This document shows positions 26,340 through 33,460 of a stretch of 64,000 bases of DNA, in pieces; within the stretch, counting starts at the first letter, position 1; each line of letters begins with the position of its first letter. The stretch comes from CAIWHR01 sp963788185 (lineage in GTDB: Bacteria; Pseudomonadota; Gammaproteobacteria; Burkholderiales; Casimicrobiaceae). The notes under the pieces are model-generated. The model was given only the letters and a program-made list of their open reading frames with translations. It was not told the origin of the DNA and made no database searches. The position numbers and the translations under genes were made by a program. The stretch is taken from NCBI GenBank assembly GCA_963788185.1, contig CAWBGE010000012.1, positions 420,137 to 484,136 on the forward strand, written 5' to 3'.

Positions 26340-27155
26340 ATGCTAGTCCACCCGCAGTTCGACCCGATCGCATTCCAGGTCGGCCCGCTGGCCGTGCGCT
26401 GGTACGGGCTCATGTACCTGCTCGCCTTCGCTCTCTTCATGCTGCTCGGCAAGCACCGGGCGCGGAAGAATCTCCTCACCGGCTGGCATCCGCGCGACGT
26501 CGACGACATGCTCTTCTACGGCGTGTTCGGCGTCATCGTCGGCGGACGCCTGGGCTACATCCTGTTCTACAAGCCGCTCCATTACCTGCAGCATCCGCTC
26601 GAAATGCTGTCGGTGTGGCAGGGCGGGATGAGCTTCCATGGCGGATTCCTTGGCGTGCTGTTCGCGATGTGGCTGTTCGCCCGCGCCCGGAACAAGCGCT
26701 GGCTCGAAGTCACCGATTTCATTGCTCCGCTGGTGCCGCTCGGCCTTGCGGCGGGGCGGCTGGGCAATTTCATCAACGGCGAGTTGTGGGGGCGTGTCAC
26801 GACGCTGCCGTGGGGTATGGTCTTCCCGCCGGCGGGCGGTGAACCCCGGCACCCGTCGCAGCTCTACCAGTTCGCGCTCGAGGGTCTGCTGCTCTTCGCC
26901 GTGCTGTGGCTCTACACGCAACGGCGGCGCCCGATGGGTGCCGCGTCCGGGCTATTCCTCGCGGGTTACGGCGTCTGCCGCTTCGCGGCGGAGTTCGCGC
27001 GCGAGCCGGACAGCTTCCTGGGCCTGCTCGCGTTCGGCTTCACGATGGGCCAGTGGCTGTCGCTGCCGATGGTCGTCGCAGGAATGCTGATGACGGTTTG
27101 GGCGTATCGGCGTGCGGGCAAGGCGAACCCGACACTGATGGATCGGATGAAATAG
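26340..27155 (+). CDS. lgt: Prolipoprotein diacylglyceryl transferase Lgt
   Basis: The 271-residue inner-membrane enzyme attaches diacylglycerol to the lipobox cysteine of prolipoproteins. Seven hydrophobic segments are visible. The Lgt signature GRLGNFINGELWGR is near residue 138, the conserved HGGFLG near 100, and RHPSQLYQFALEG near 178. The protein starts MLVHPQFDPIAFQVGPLAVRWYGL, typical for proteobacterial Lgt. Several substrates (the lipoproteins noted elsewhere in this window) depend on it. Confidence 0.97.
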   Translation: MLVHPQFDPIAFQVGPLAVRWYGLMYLLAFALFMLLGKHRARKNLLTGWHPRDVDDMLFYGVFGVIVGGRLGYILFYKPLHYLQHPLEMLSVWQGGMSFHGGFLGVLFAMWLFARARNKRWLEVTDFIAPLVPLGLAAGRLGNFINGELWGRVTTLPWGMVFPPAGGEPRHPSQLYQFALEGLLLFAVLWLYTQRRRPMGAASGLFLAGYGVCRFAAEFAREPDSFLGLLAFGFTMGQWLSLPMVVAGMLMTVWAYRRAGKANPTLMDRMK

Positions 27156-27214
27156 CGCTGCCACGACCGCGCGACACCGCGATCGGCTCGCGCTGCAGAT
27201 CCTTGTGCGAACCC

Positions 27215-27616
27215 TCAGTCGAGACGGTGATACTCGCCGTCGATCGTCGTCCGGCGGACGGAACGCCCCGGAGCCGTGCCGGCGGCGCCGAGGTCGCGGC
27301 CGATGTTGAGCGGAAGCGCCAGCAGCAGCAGCGCGAGCAGGTCGCTGATCACCCCGGGCAGCAGCAGCAGGACGCCCGCCAGAACCTTGCGCCCGCTGTC
27401 GAGCAGCCCCCGCAACAACGGCTGGCCGCCATGCATGCTGGCGATGATGTTGTCGCGGAAGGCCACCCGCTCGTTGCGCAGCAGAAGGAATCCCCCGAGG
27501 ACCGACAGGCAGAGCCACAGCCAGACCGGAACGCCGGTCCAACGGGCGAAGCGCACCGTGACCAGCAGGTCCAGGATCGGGAAAGCCAGTACAATCGCCA
27601 GAAACAGGAAACGCAT
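27215..27616 (-). CDS. fxsA: FxsA-family membrane protein
   Basis: The 133-residue protein has two N-terminal hydrophobic segments (about 2-22 and 29-46) and a third around 75-105, with a basic, polar C-terminus. The family-like RWTGVPVWLWLCLSVLGGFLLLR and PGVISDLLALLLLALP are clear. FxsA is a cytoplasmic-membrane protein known for modifying F-plasmid exclusion of phage T7; its normal role is unknown. Its ATG faces the cutA start only 9 bp away, so the two genes' ribosome sites and promoters must interleave. Confidence 0.87.
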   Translation of the reverse strand: MRFLFLAIVLAFPILDLLVTVRFARWTGVPVWLWLCLSVLGGFLLLRNERVAFRDNIIASMHGGQPLLRGLLDSGRKVLAGVLLLLPGVISDLLALLLLALPLNIGRDLGAAGTAPGRSVRRTTIDGEYHRLD

Positions 27617-27625
27617 GGAGGCTCC

Positions 27626-27964
27626 TTGCCCGGTCAGGTCATCCTTGTGCTGACCCAGTTGCCGGATCGCGCGTCCGCCGATGCGCTGGCTGCCGCGCTC
27701 GTCGGCGCACGCCTCGCCGCATGTGTCAGCGTCGGTGCTCCGGTGGATTCACTCTATCACTGGCGAGGCGAAATCGAAACCGCAAAAGAGATCCCGGTCG
27801 TGATCAAGACCGTGGCCGCACGCTACACCGAGGTCGAGTCGGCGATCCGCGCCCGGCACCCCTACGAACTTCCGGAAATAGTCGCTGTCCCCGTTTGTGA
27901 TGGACTTCGCCCCTATGTCGACTGGATTGCCCGCGAAACGGCGGGCGAGCCCACGGTTTCGTGA
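27626..27964 (+). CDS. cutA: Divalent-cation tolerance protein CutA
   Basis: The 112-residue trimeric CutA1 protein is recognised by VILVLTQLPDRASADALAAALV, ARLAACVSV, SLYHWRGEIETAKEIPVVIKT and the C-terminal HPYELPEIVAVPV. The only start giving full length is TTG at 27626, with GGAGG at 27617-27621 four bases upstream; that ribosome site overlaps the start of divergent fxsA. It is traditionally linked to copper tolerance and to membrane insertion of DsbD, which fits the DsbD-domain gene overlapping its 3' end. Confidence 0.88.
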   Translation: MPGQVILVLTQLPDRASADALAAALVGARLAACVSVGAPVDSLYHWRGEIETAKEIPVVIKTVAARYTEVESAIRARHPYELPEIVAVPVCDGLRPYVDWIARETAGEPTVS

Positions 27965-28457
27965 GCCGGCGGGGGTGCTGGCTTGCGCGGCCCTGGCTTT
28001 CCTGGCCGGCGCTTCTGTTCGGGATTCCGCCGCGGCACCGCCGGAGTTGCTCGCGGCTGAGCGGGCCTTCGCGCTGAGCGCGCAGGGGCTCGACCCGCAG
28101 ACGCTTTCGCTGCGTTTCGAGATCGCGGACGGCTACTATCTGTATCGCGACAAACTTAAATTCAGTGTTTCTCCGGGAACGCTCGCCACGCCGGTCATCC
28201 CGGTCGGCAAGGTCAAGGAGGATCCTTTCTTCGGCAAAGTCGAGACCCATCGCGGGCAGCTCCAGGTGGAGTTGACGCTGGACGCGCCGCGTCCGGGATC
28301 CACCGTCACGCTGACTGCCGAGTCCCAGGGCTGCGCCGATGCGGGGGTTTGTTACCCGGCCCAGCGCCAAACGCTGGCGGTGCCCATGCCGCGGCCGGGC
28401 GAGCGTCCCGCGCCCCTGGTCGAAGCCGCGCCGCGCAGGAAGTCATGGTTCAATTGA
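27915..28457 (+). CDS. Stand-alone DsbD N-terminal (alpha) domain protein
   Basis: The 180-residue exported protein matches only the periplasmic alpha domain of the thiol:disulfide interchange protein DsbD. It includes YYLYRDKLKF and the redox pair CADAGVCYP (Cys140 and Cys146 in this numbering). The central transmembrane and C-terminal thioredoxin domains of DsbD are absent; the frame stops at 28457 after a short basic tail and no homology continues in any frame. Starts at GTG 27897, ATG 27915 or GTG 27975 are possible; ATG 27915 gives a basic n-region before the hydrophobic LACAALAFLAGA. The 5' part overlaps cutA. A TlpA-type thioredoxin follows and could be its partner (inference). Confidence 0.82.
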   Translation: MSTGLPAKRRASPRFREPAGVLACAALAFLAGASVRDSAAAPPELLAAERAFALSAQGLDPQTLSLRFEIADGYYLYRDKLKFSVSPGTLATPVIPVGKVKEDPFFGKVETHRGQLQVELTLDAPRPGSTVTLTAESQGCADAGVCYPAQRQTLAVPMPRPGERPAPLVEAAPRRKSWFN

Positions 28458-28529
28458 AATGCCCCTTGATCCGGGGCGCCGGGTGAGAGCAAGCGCTCAC
28501 ATTGAGCCGGACCTTCCGCGCCGAGTCGA

Positions 28530-29069
28530 ATGAACAGGAAAATCGCAAGAACGGCGGTATTGGTCGTGGCCGCGCTCCTGGCACTCGGGGTCGGCGTCCA
28601 TTTCGGACAACGCGAACTGGGCAACCGCGGCTTGGGCCCTGCGGCGAAGGATGCCTCCGCCCTGCTGGCCATCGCCTTGCCCGACATCGACGGGCGCGAG
28701 CAGGCGCTGGGGCAATGGAAAGGCAAGGTCGTGGTCATCAACTTCTGGGCGACCTGGTGCGCGCCCTGTCGCGAGGAAATGCCCGAATTCGTGCGCGCCC
28801 AGACCGACCTGGGCGGCAAGGGTCTGCAATTCGTCGGCATTGCCGTCGATCAGTTGGACAAAGTACAGCAGTTCGCCAAGGAGATCGGCGTCAACTATCC
28901 GTTACTGATCGGCGGTTATGGCGCGATGGAACTCTCGAAGGCGTTCGGCAACAAGCTGATGGCGCTTCCGTTCACTTTGGTCATCGACCGCCAGGGCGGA
29001 GTGGCACATACGCAGCTCGGGCCGCTCAAAGACGCGCAACTCCGCTCCATTGTCGGCCAATTGCTCTGA
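28530..29069 (+). CDS. TlpA/ResA-type membrane-anchored thioredoxin
   Basis: The 179-residue protein has an N-terminal signal anchor (residues 7-24) and a thioredoxin-fold domain with active site WCAPC in VVINFWATWCAPCREEMPEF (about 69-88). A cis-Pro loop LPFTLVIDRQG follows. It is a periplasm-facing thiol reductase of the TlpA/ResA/CcmG group, used for cytochrome c maturation or oxidative repair. It lies 72 bp after the DsbD-alpha gene, with which it probably forms a redox unit. Confidence 0.9.
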   Translation: MNRKIARTAVLVVAALLALGVGVHFGQRELGNRGLGPAAKDASALLAIALPDIDGREQALGQWKGKVVVINFWATWCAPCREEMPEFVRAQTDLGGKGLQFVGIAVDQLDKVQQFAKEIGVNYPLLIGGYGAMELSKAFGNKLMALPFTLVIDRQGGVAHTQLGPLKDAQLRSIVGQLL

Positions 29070-29307
29070 TCGGCCGCCGAACGTCGTTCAACTCCGCGAC
29101 CGGCGCATTGTCCGACGAAGATTTCCGGCCGGCCGGTGGCGGAGGGCGGATGGCCGGTCGCGCCGCGTCGCAGGCGGCCTTGCGGCGTGCTCTTCAATCC
29201 TGGAGTGGCGTCCGGTTTTCCCATCCATCTCGCGTCAACACTGGACAAATTGCATTCATCTGCGGCAAACTTCGCGGCTTATCAGTTGACTCAAGGAGGC
29301 TCCGCAC

Positions 29308-29445
29308 GTGATGGCAACCCATTCACGCAAGGCGGCGGCCCGTCATACGACCGCATCGTCGGCTGTCAGGGACACAATCCCGCCGGGCCGGCAATTCAGC
29401 GCAGATTTCGGGACGGTTCGCGCACCGGTCCGGGTTGCGGGGTGA
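29308..29445 (+). CDS. Possible 45-codon leader ORF upstream of accB
   Basis: GTG at 29308 (or ATG at 29311) follows a near-perfect Shine-Dalgarno AAGGAGG (29293-29299). The frame reads MMATHSRKAAARHTTASS, stays open for 45 codons and stops at TGA 29443-29445, just 3 bp before the accB ATG. The peptide is basic and Ser/Thr-rich with no recognised domain. The layout suggests a leader peptide whose translation feeds into accB, which has a poor ribosome site of its own. The 238 bp before it (29070-29307) hold no gene I can see. This is inference from layout. Confidence 0.45.
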   Translation: MMATHSRKAAARHTTASSAVRDTIPPGRQFSADFGTVRAPVRVAG

Positions 29446-29448
29446 CCC

Positions 29449-29895
29449 ATGGATCTGCGCAAGTTGAAAACCCTGATCGAATTGGTGGAGAACTCGGGCA
29501 TCGCCGAGCTCGAGATCGAAGAGGGCGAGGAGCGCGTGCGCATCACCCGCGCGCTGCCCGCTGCACCGCAATCGCAGATGGCGCCCGCCGCGCCTCTGGC
29601 GACCGTGGCGGTCGCGGCACCTGCGCCCGCCGAGGTCGCGGCGCCGCCGGCCGAGCCTGCCGAGCACGTCGTCAAGAGCCCGATGGTCGGGACTTTCTAT
29701 CGCTCGGCATCGCCAGGATCGAAATCGTTTGTCGAGATCGGCACCACCGTGCAGGTTGGCGACCCGCTTTGCATCATCGAGGCGATGAAGCTCATGAACG
29801 AGATCGAGTCCGATCGGGCGGGCGTGGTCAAGGAAATCCTGGTGGAGAACGGCCAGCCGGTCGAATTCGGCCAGCCGTTGGTCGTGATCGGCTAG
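29449..29895 (+). CDS. accB: Acetyl-CoA carboxylase biotin carboxyl carrier protein
   Basis: The 148-residue BCCP has an N-terminal segment MDLRKLKTLIELVENSGIAE, an Ala/Pro-rich linker (about 40-72) and a C-terminal biotinyl domain. The biotin lysine is in EAMKLMNEIE (about residue 114) and the protruding thumb region is SPMVGTFYRSASPGSKSF. It carries carboxybiotin between AccC and the AccAD transferase for malonyl-CoA synthesis. accC follows 9 bp downstream. Confidence 0.97.
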   Translation: MDLRKLKTLIELVENSGIAELEIEEGEERVRITRALPAAPQSQMAPAAPLATVAVAAPAPAEVAAPPAEPAEHVVKSPMVGTFYRSASPGSKSFVEIGTTVQVGDPLCIIEAMKLMNEIESDRAGVVKEILVENGQPVEFGQPLVVIG

Positions 29896-29904
29896 GATTC
29901 TGAT

Positions 29905-31305
29905 TTGGCCCTTCGCGCACCGTCGTCTCCGATCGTCGCCAAGAACCCGAACCAGCTGTTCGGGAAGGTTCTCATCGCCAATCGGGGCGAGATCGCGCTT
30001 CGCATCCAGCGCGCCTGTCGCGAGCTCGACATCAGGACGGTGGTCGTGCACTCCGAGGCCGATCGCGACGCCAAATACGTGCGACTCGCCGACGAGTCGG
30101 TCTGCATCGGTCCGGCGCCATCAGCAGCCAGCTACCTCAACATTCCCGCGATCATCGCCGCGGCCGAAGTCACCGACGCGCAGGCGATCCATCCGGGCTA
30201 CGGGTTCCTGTCCGAAAACGCCGACTTCGCCGAAAAGGTCGAACGCTCCGGCTTCGTGTTCATCGGACCGCGTGCCGACACCATCCGGCTGATGGGCGAC
30301 AAGGTCAGCGCCAAGTCGGCGATGCTGAAGGCGGGGGTGCCCTGCGTGCCGGGCTCCGACGGCGCGCTGCCGGAGGATCCGAAGGAGGTCGTGCGCATCG
30401 CGCGGGCGATCGGCTACCCGGTGATCATCAAGGCGTCCGGCGGAGGCGGCGGGCGCGGCATGCGCGTCGTGCACACCGAAGCGGCACTCGTCTCGGCGGC
30501 GGCCCTCACCCGGGCGGAAGCGCAGGCGGCGTTCGCCAACCCCACCGTCTACATGGAGAAATTCCTGGGCAACCCGCGCCACATCGAGATCCAGGTCCTG
30601 GCCGACGAGCACAAGAATGCGGTTCATCTGTTCGAACGCGACTGCTCGATGCAGAGGCGTCACCAGAAGATCATCGAGGAGGCACCGGCGCCAGGCATCT
30701 CGGCGCGCGCGCTGACCCGGATCGGCGAGCGCTGCGTCGACGCCTGCCGCAAGATCTCCTATCGCGGCGCCGGCACGTTCGAGTTTCTCTTCCAGGACGA
30801 CGAGTTCTTCTTCATCGAGATGAACACGCGGGTCCAGGTCGAACACCCGGTCACCGAGTTCATCACCGGCATCGACATCGTCCAGGAGCAGATCCGCGTT
30901 GCCGCCGGCCAGAAGCTGCGCTTTCGACAACGCGACATCGTGCGGCGCGGTCACGCGATCGAGTGCCGCATCAACGCCGAGGACCCGTTCACGTTCGTTC
31001 CCTCGCCCGGCCGCATCACCGCCTGGCATCCGCCCGGCGGGCCGGGCATCCGCGTCGATTCGCACGTCTATGCCAATTATTTCGTTCCCCCGCATTACGA
31101 TTCGATGATCGGCAAGGTGATCGCGTACGGCGATACGCGCGAACAGGCGATCGCGCGGATGCGGATCGCGCTGTCGGAGATGGTCGTCGAAGGCATCAAG
31201 ACCAACATACCGCTGCACCAGGAGCTGCTGCTCGACGAAAAATTCCTGCGCGGGGGCACGTCGATCCACTATCTGGAAGAGCGTCTCGGCAAGAAGAAGA
31301 AATGA
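29905..31305 (+). CDS. accC: Acetyl-CoA carboxylase biotin carboxylase subunit
   Basis: The 466-residue ATP-grasp enzyme carboxylates biotin on AccB. Landmarks are KVLIANRGEIALRIQRACREL, the glycine-rich ATP loop KASGGGGGRGMRVVH near residue 178, the catalytic region EMNTRVQVEHPVTE near 310 and a C-terminal biotin-carboxylase domain. The start is TTG 29905; about 18 residues precede the usual beginning LFGKVLIANRGE, so a CTG start nearer that point cannot be excluded. No ATG is available in that stretch. It is co-transcribed with accB; prmA follows 64 bp later. Confidence 0.96.
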   Translation: MALRAPSSPIVAKNPNQLFGKVLIANRGEIALRIQRACRELDIRTVVVHSEADRDAKYVRLADESVCIGPAPSAASYLNIPAIIAAAEVTDAQAIHPGYGFLSENADFAEKVERSGFVFIGPRADTIRLMGDKVSAKSAMLKAGVPCVPGSDGALPEDPKEVVRIARAIGYPVIIKASGGGGGRGMRVVHTEAALVSAAALTRAEAQAAFANPTVYMEKFLGNPRHIEIQVLADEHKNAVHLFERDCSMQRRHQKIIEEAPAPGISARALTRIGERCVDACRKISYRGAGTFEFLFQDDEFFFIEMNTRVQVEHPVTEFITGIDIVQEQIRVAAGQKLRFRQRDIVRRGHAIECRINAEDPFTFVPSPGRITAWHPPGGPGIRVDSHVYANYFVPPHYDSMIGKVIAYGDTREQAIARMRIALSEMVVEGIKTNIPLHQELLLDEKFLRGGTSIHYLEERLGKKKK

Positions 31306-31369
31306 CCCGGGTGCACGTTGCTGCCGCGCGGCCGGTCGCCGCGCACGATCGGCGTGGCCGGCGCGCCCG

Positions 31370-32281
31370 ATGAGCTACCTCGCGCTTCGCTTCGATGCCG
31401 ATGCCGCGCACGCCGATGCGTGGTGCGATGCCTTGCTCGATGCCGGCGCGTTGTCGGTCGACGTCGCGGATTCGCAGGCCGGGACGACGGACGAGATCGC
31501 GCTCTACGGCGAGCCGGGGCAGGAGGCCGATCGACGCTGGCCGATAAGCACGCTGACGGCGCTCTTTGCCGCCGCTGCGGATGCGCGCACCGCCCTGGAG
31601 TCCGCGGCAGCCAGCGTCGGCGCGGCGATTCCCGCCTTCGCCCTCGGGGAACTCGCGGAAGAGGACTGGGTGCGCAAGACGCAGGCGCAATTCACGCCGA
31701 TCGAAGTCGCCGCCGGACTTTGGATCGTGCCTTCGTGGTGCACGCCACCCGACCCCGCAGCGGTCAACATCGCGCTGGACCCCGGGCTCGCGTTCGGCAC
31801 CGGATCGCATCCGACCACCGCCCTTTGCCTGCGCTGGCTCGCGAGCGAACTGCGCGCGGGCGAAACCGTCCTCGATTACGGCTGCGGCTCGGGCATCCTG
31901 GCCATCGCGGCAGCGAAGCTCGGTGCGCGGGAGGTCGTGGGGACCGATGTCGACGCGCAGGCGATCCTCGCCAGCACCGCCAATGCCCAGGCCAACGGGG
32001 CGGCGGCGGTTTTCGTGCACGCCGACGCGCTCGCCACTGCCGCAACCTTGCCCTTCGACGTGGTGGTGGCGAACATACTCGCCAATCCGCTGCGACTGCT
32101 CGCGCCTGCCCTGTCGCGCCGGGTGCGGCCGGGTGGGCGGATCGTCCTGTCGGGCGTTCTCGAAGCCCAGGCCGACGAGGTCGTCGCGGCGTACGGCGAT
32201 TGGTTTAAGATGAAAGTGTGGAGTGCCGAAGACGGTTGGGTTGCGCTGGCGGGGACACGCCGCGCCGCAGATGCCGCCTGA
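31370..32281 (+). CDS. prmA: Ribosomal protein L11 methyltransferase PrmA
   Basis: The 303-residue SAM-dependent enzyme trimethylates ribosomal protein L11. The N-terminal L11-recognition domain (about 1-90) is followed by the methyltransferase core with motif I DYGCGSGILAIAAAKLGA near residue 169, and the substrate-side motif VVANILANPLRLLAP near 230. The upstream sequence LDPGLAFGTGSHPTT is typical. The accB-accC-prmA order is common in proteobacteria. Confidence 0.95.
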   Translation: MSYLALRFDADAAHADAWCDALLDAGALSVDVADSQAGTTDEIALYGEPGQEADRRWPISTLTALFAAAADARTALESAAASVGAAIPAFALGELAEEDWVRKTQAQFTPIEVAAGLWIVPSWCTPPDPAAVNIALDPGLAFGTGSHPTTALCLRWLASELRAGETVLDYGCGSGILAIAAAKLGAREVVGTDVDAQAILASTANAQANGAAAVFVHADALATAATLPFDVVVANILANPLRLLAPALSRRVRPGGRIVLSGVLEAQADEVVAAYGDWFKMKVWSAEDGWVALAGTRRAADAA

Positions 32282-32339
32282 ATCACTTCTCCCGCCATCC
32301 GCCGGCCACACGAAGCCGCTGCGGTGGGGATGAGCCCAG

Positions 32340-33248
32340 ATGCCCGACGAAAAGTACACGCGCTGCCCCGGTTGCAAGACGATCTTCCGCGTGACGCCGC
32401 AGCAGCTTGCGATTCGCGGTGGGCAGGTTCGTTGCGGACACTGCAAGAACGTCTTCGACGGCAACGCCGCGATGATTTCGCTGGCACCGCGTCGGGTGTC
32501 CGACGTGCCTTTCGACGACGAGGCCGCGCTGGGGCCGCCGACGGTGACGCTCCGCAGCGCCGCCGCGCTGGCGCCCGCGCCGGTTCCCGCGCCGGTCGAC
32601 GGGCCCGGCGCACCCGACACCGGGGAGCCCGTCGCTGCGCCGGCATCGGCACCTGCACCCGCACCCGCGCAAGCCGACGCTGCTCCCGCGAACGCCGCAA
32701 AAGACGACGCCCGGGCGTGGGAGAACCGGTTCGCTCCGCGGCATTGGGGCCGGCATCCGGGGGCGCTGGACCGGATGGGCGCTGTCGCCCTGCCGTTGCT
32801 GCTCGTCGCTCTGATCGCGCAGACAGCATTCCACTTTCGCGACCATCTGGCGGCGCAGGTGCCCGCAGCCAAGCCGGCGCTGGCCGCCGCCTGTGCCGTG
32901 CTGGGATGCACGATCAGTCCGCTGCGCGACAGCGACAACGGCGGTGCATTGTCGATCGACGCCTCCGATCTGCAGGCCGATCCCGCGCACCGTGGCCTGC
33001 TCATCCTGACGGCGACGCTGCGCAATCGCGCGACGTGGCCGCTGGCGTACCCCCATCTGGAACTCACGCTGACCGACGCCCAGGACCAGGTCGTGGCTCG
33101 CCGAGCGCTCGCGCCCGCCGATTACGCGGGCGGCACCGTTGACGTTGTCGCCGGAATCGCACCGAACACCGAGGCGCCGATCAAGTTGTTCATCGATGCC
33201 AGTGCGACCACGCAAGCCGGCTACAGGCTCTACGCGTTTTACCCTTGA
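32340..33248 (+). CDS. Zinc-ribbon, single-pass membrane protein with DUF3426
   Basis: The 302-residue protein starts with an MJ0042-type zinc ribbon (CPGCKTIF and CGHCKNVF, Cys9/12 and 32/35). A long Pro/Ala-rich linker follows (about 65-125), then one transmembrane segment (VALPLLLVALIAQTAFHF, about 148-165) and a periplasmic DUF3426 domain to the end. The family commonly follows prmA in betaproteobacteria and its function is unknown. The topology (zinc ribbon in cytoplasm, DUF3426 outside) suggests a signalling or assembly role, which is only inference. Confidence 0.88.
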   Translation: MPDEKYTRCPGCKTIFRVTPQQLAIRGGQVRCGHCKNVFDGNAAMISLAPRRVSDVPFDDEAALGPPTVTLRSAAALAPAPVPAPVDGPGAPDTGEPVAAPASAPAPAPAQADAAPANAAKDDARAWENRFAPRHWGRHPGALDRMGAVALPLLLVALIAQTAFHFRDHLAAQVPAAKPALAAACAVLGCTISPLRDSDNGGALSIDASDLQADPAHRGLLILTATLRNRATWPLAYPHLELTLTDAQDQVVARRALAPADYAGGTVDVVAGIAPNTEAPIKLFIDASATTQAGYRLYAFYP

Positions 33249-33255
33249 TTGCGAT

Positions 33256-33303
33256 TGCACCATATTGGATCGTTCGGCCAAAGACGCGCACCAACATAGC
33301 GCA
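33256..33303 (+). promoter_or_regulatory. Two NtrC-type enhancer sites upstream of glnA
   Basis: TGCACCATATTGGATC at 33256-33271 and CGCACCAACATAGCGCA at 33287-33303 both resemble the NtrC palindrome GCACCAnnnnTGGTGC. Their centres are about 31 bp apart (three helical turns). Relative to the sigma-54 start predicted below, they sit near -137 and -106, close to the -140 and -108 sites of E. coli glnAp2. Confidence 0.75.
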
Positions 33304-33374
33304 TCGCCAATGGATCCACCGCTCGAATCGACGAATGTCCCTTGTCAAACAGGGAGTTCAGGCAACCGCATCTA

Positions 33375-33389
33375 TGGCATAGTTCTCGC
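33375..33389 (+). promoter_or_regulatory. Sigma-54 promoter of glnA
   Basis: TGGCATAGTTCTCGC has the -24 GG and -12 GC with exact sigma-54 spacing (consensus TGGCACn5TTGC; mismatches at two less critical bases). Transcription would start near 33401, leaving a leader of about 60 nt with CAGGAGA before the glnA ATG. Activation by phospho-NtrC bound at the two upstream sites is expected under nitrogen limitation. Confidence 0.78.
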
Positions 33390-33460
33390 TAAGGATTTCC
33401 CTGTATTTTTGCGGCGCACCGATTTCGCCCTCTTTCTTACGCTTCCCCCAGGAGAATGCA

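Noticed and set aside
29070..29448. A hidden aroQ gene before accB
   Set aside because: No frame in this gap has 3-dehydroquinase sequence; only the 45-codon leader ORF is credible.
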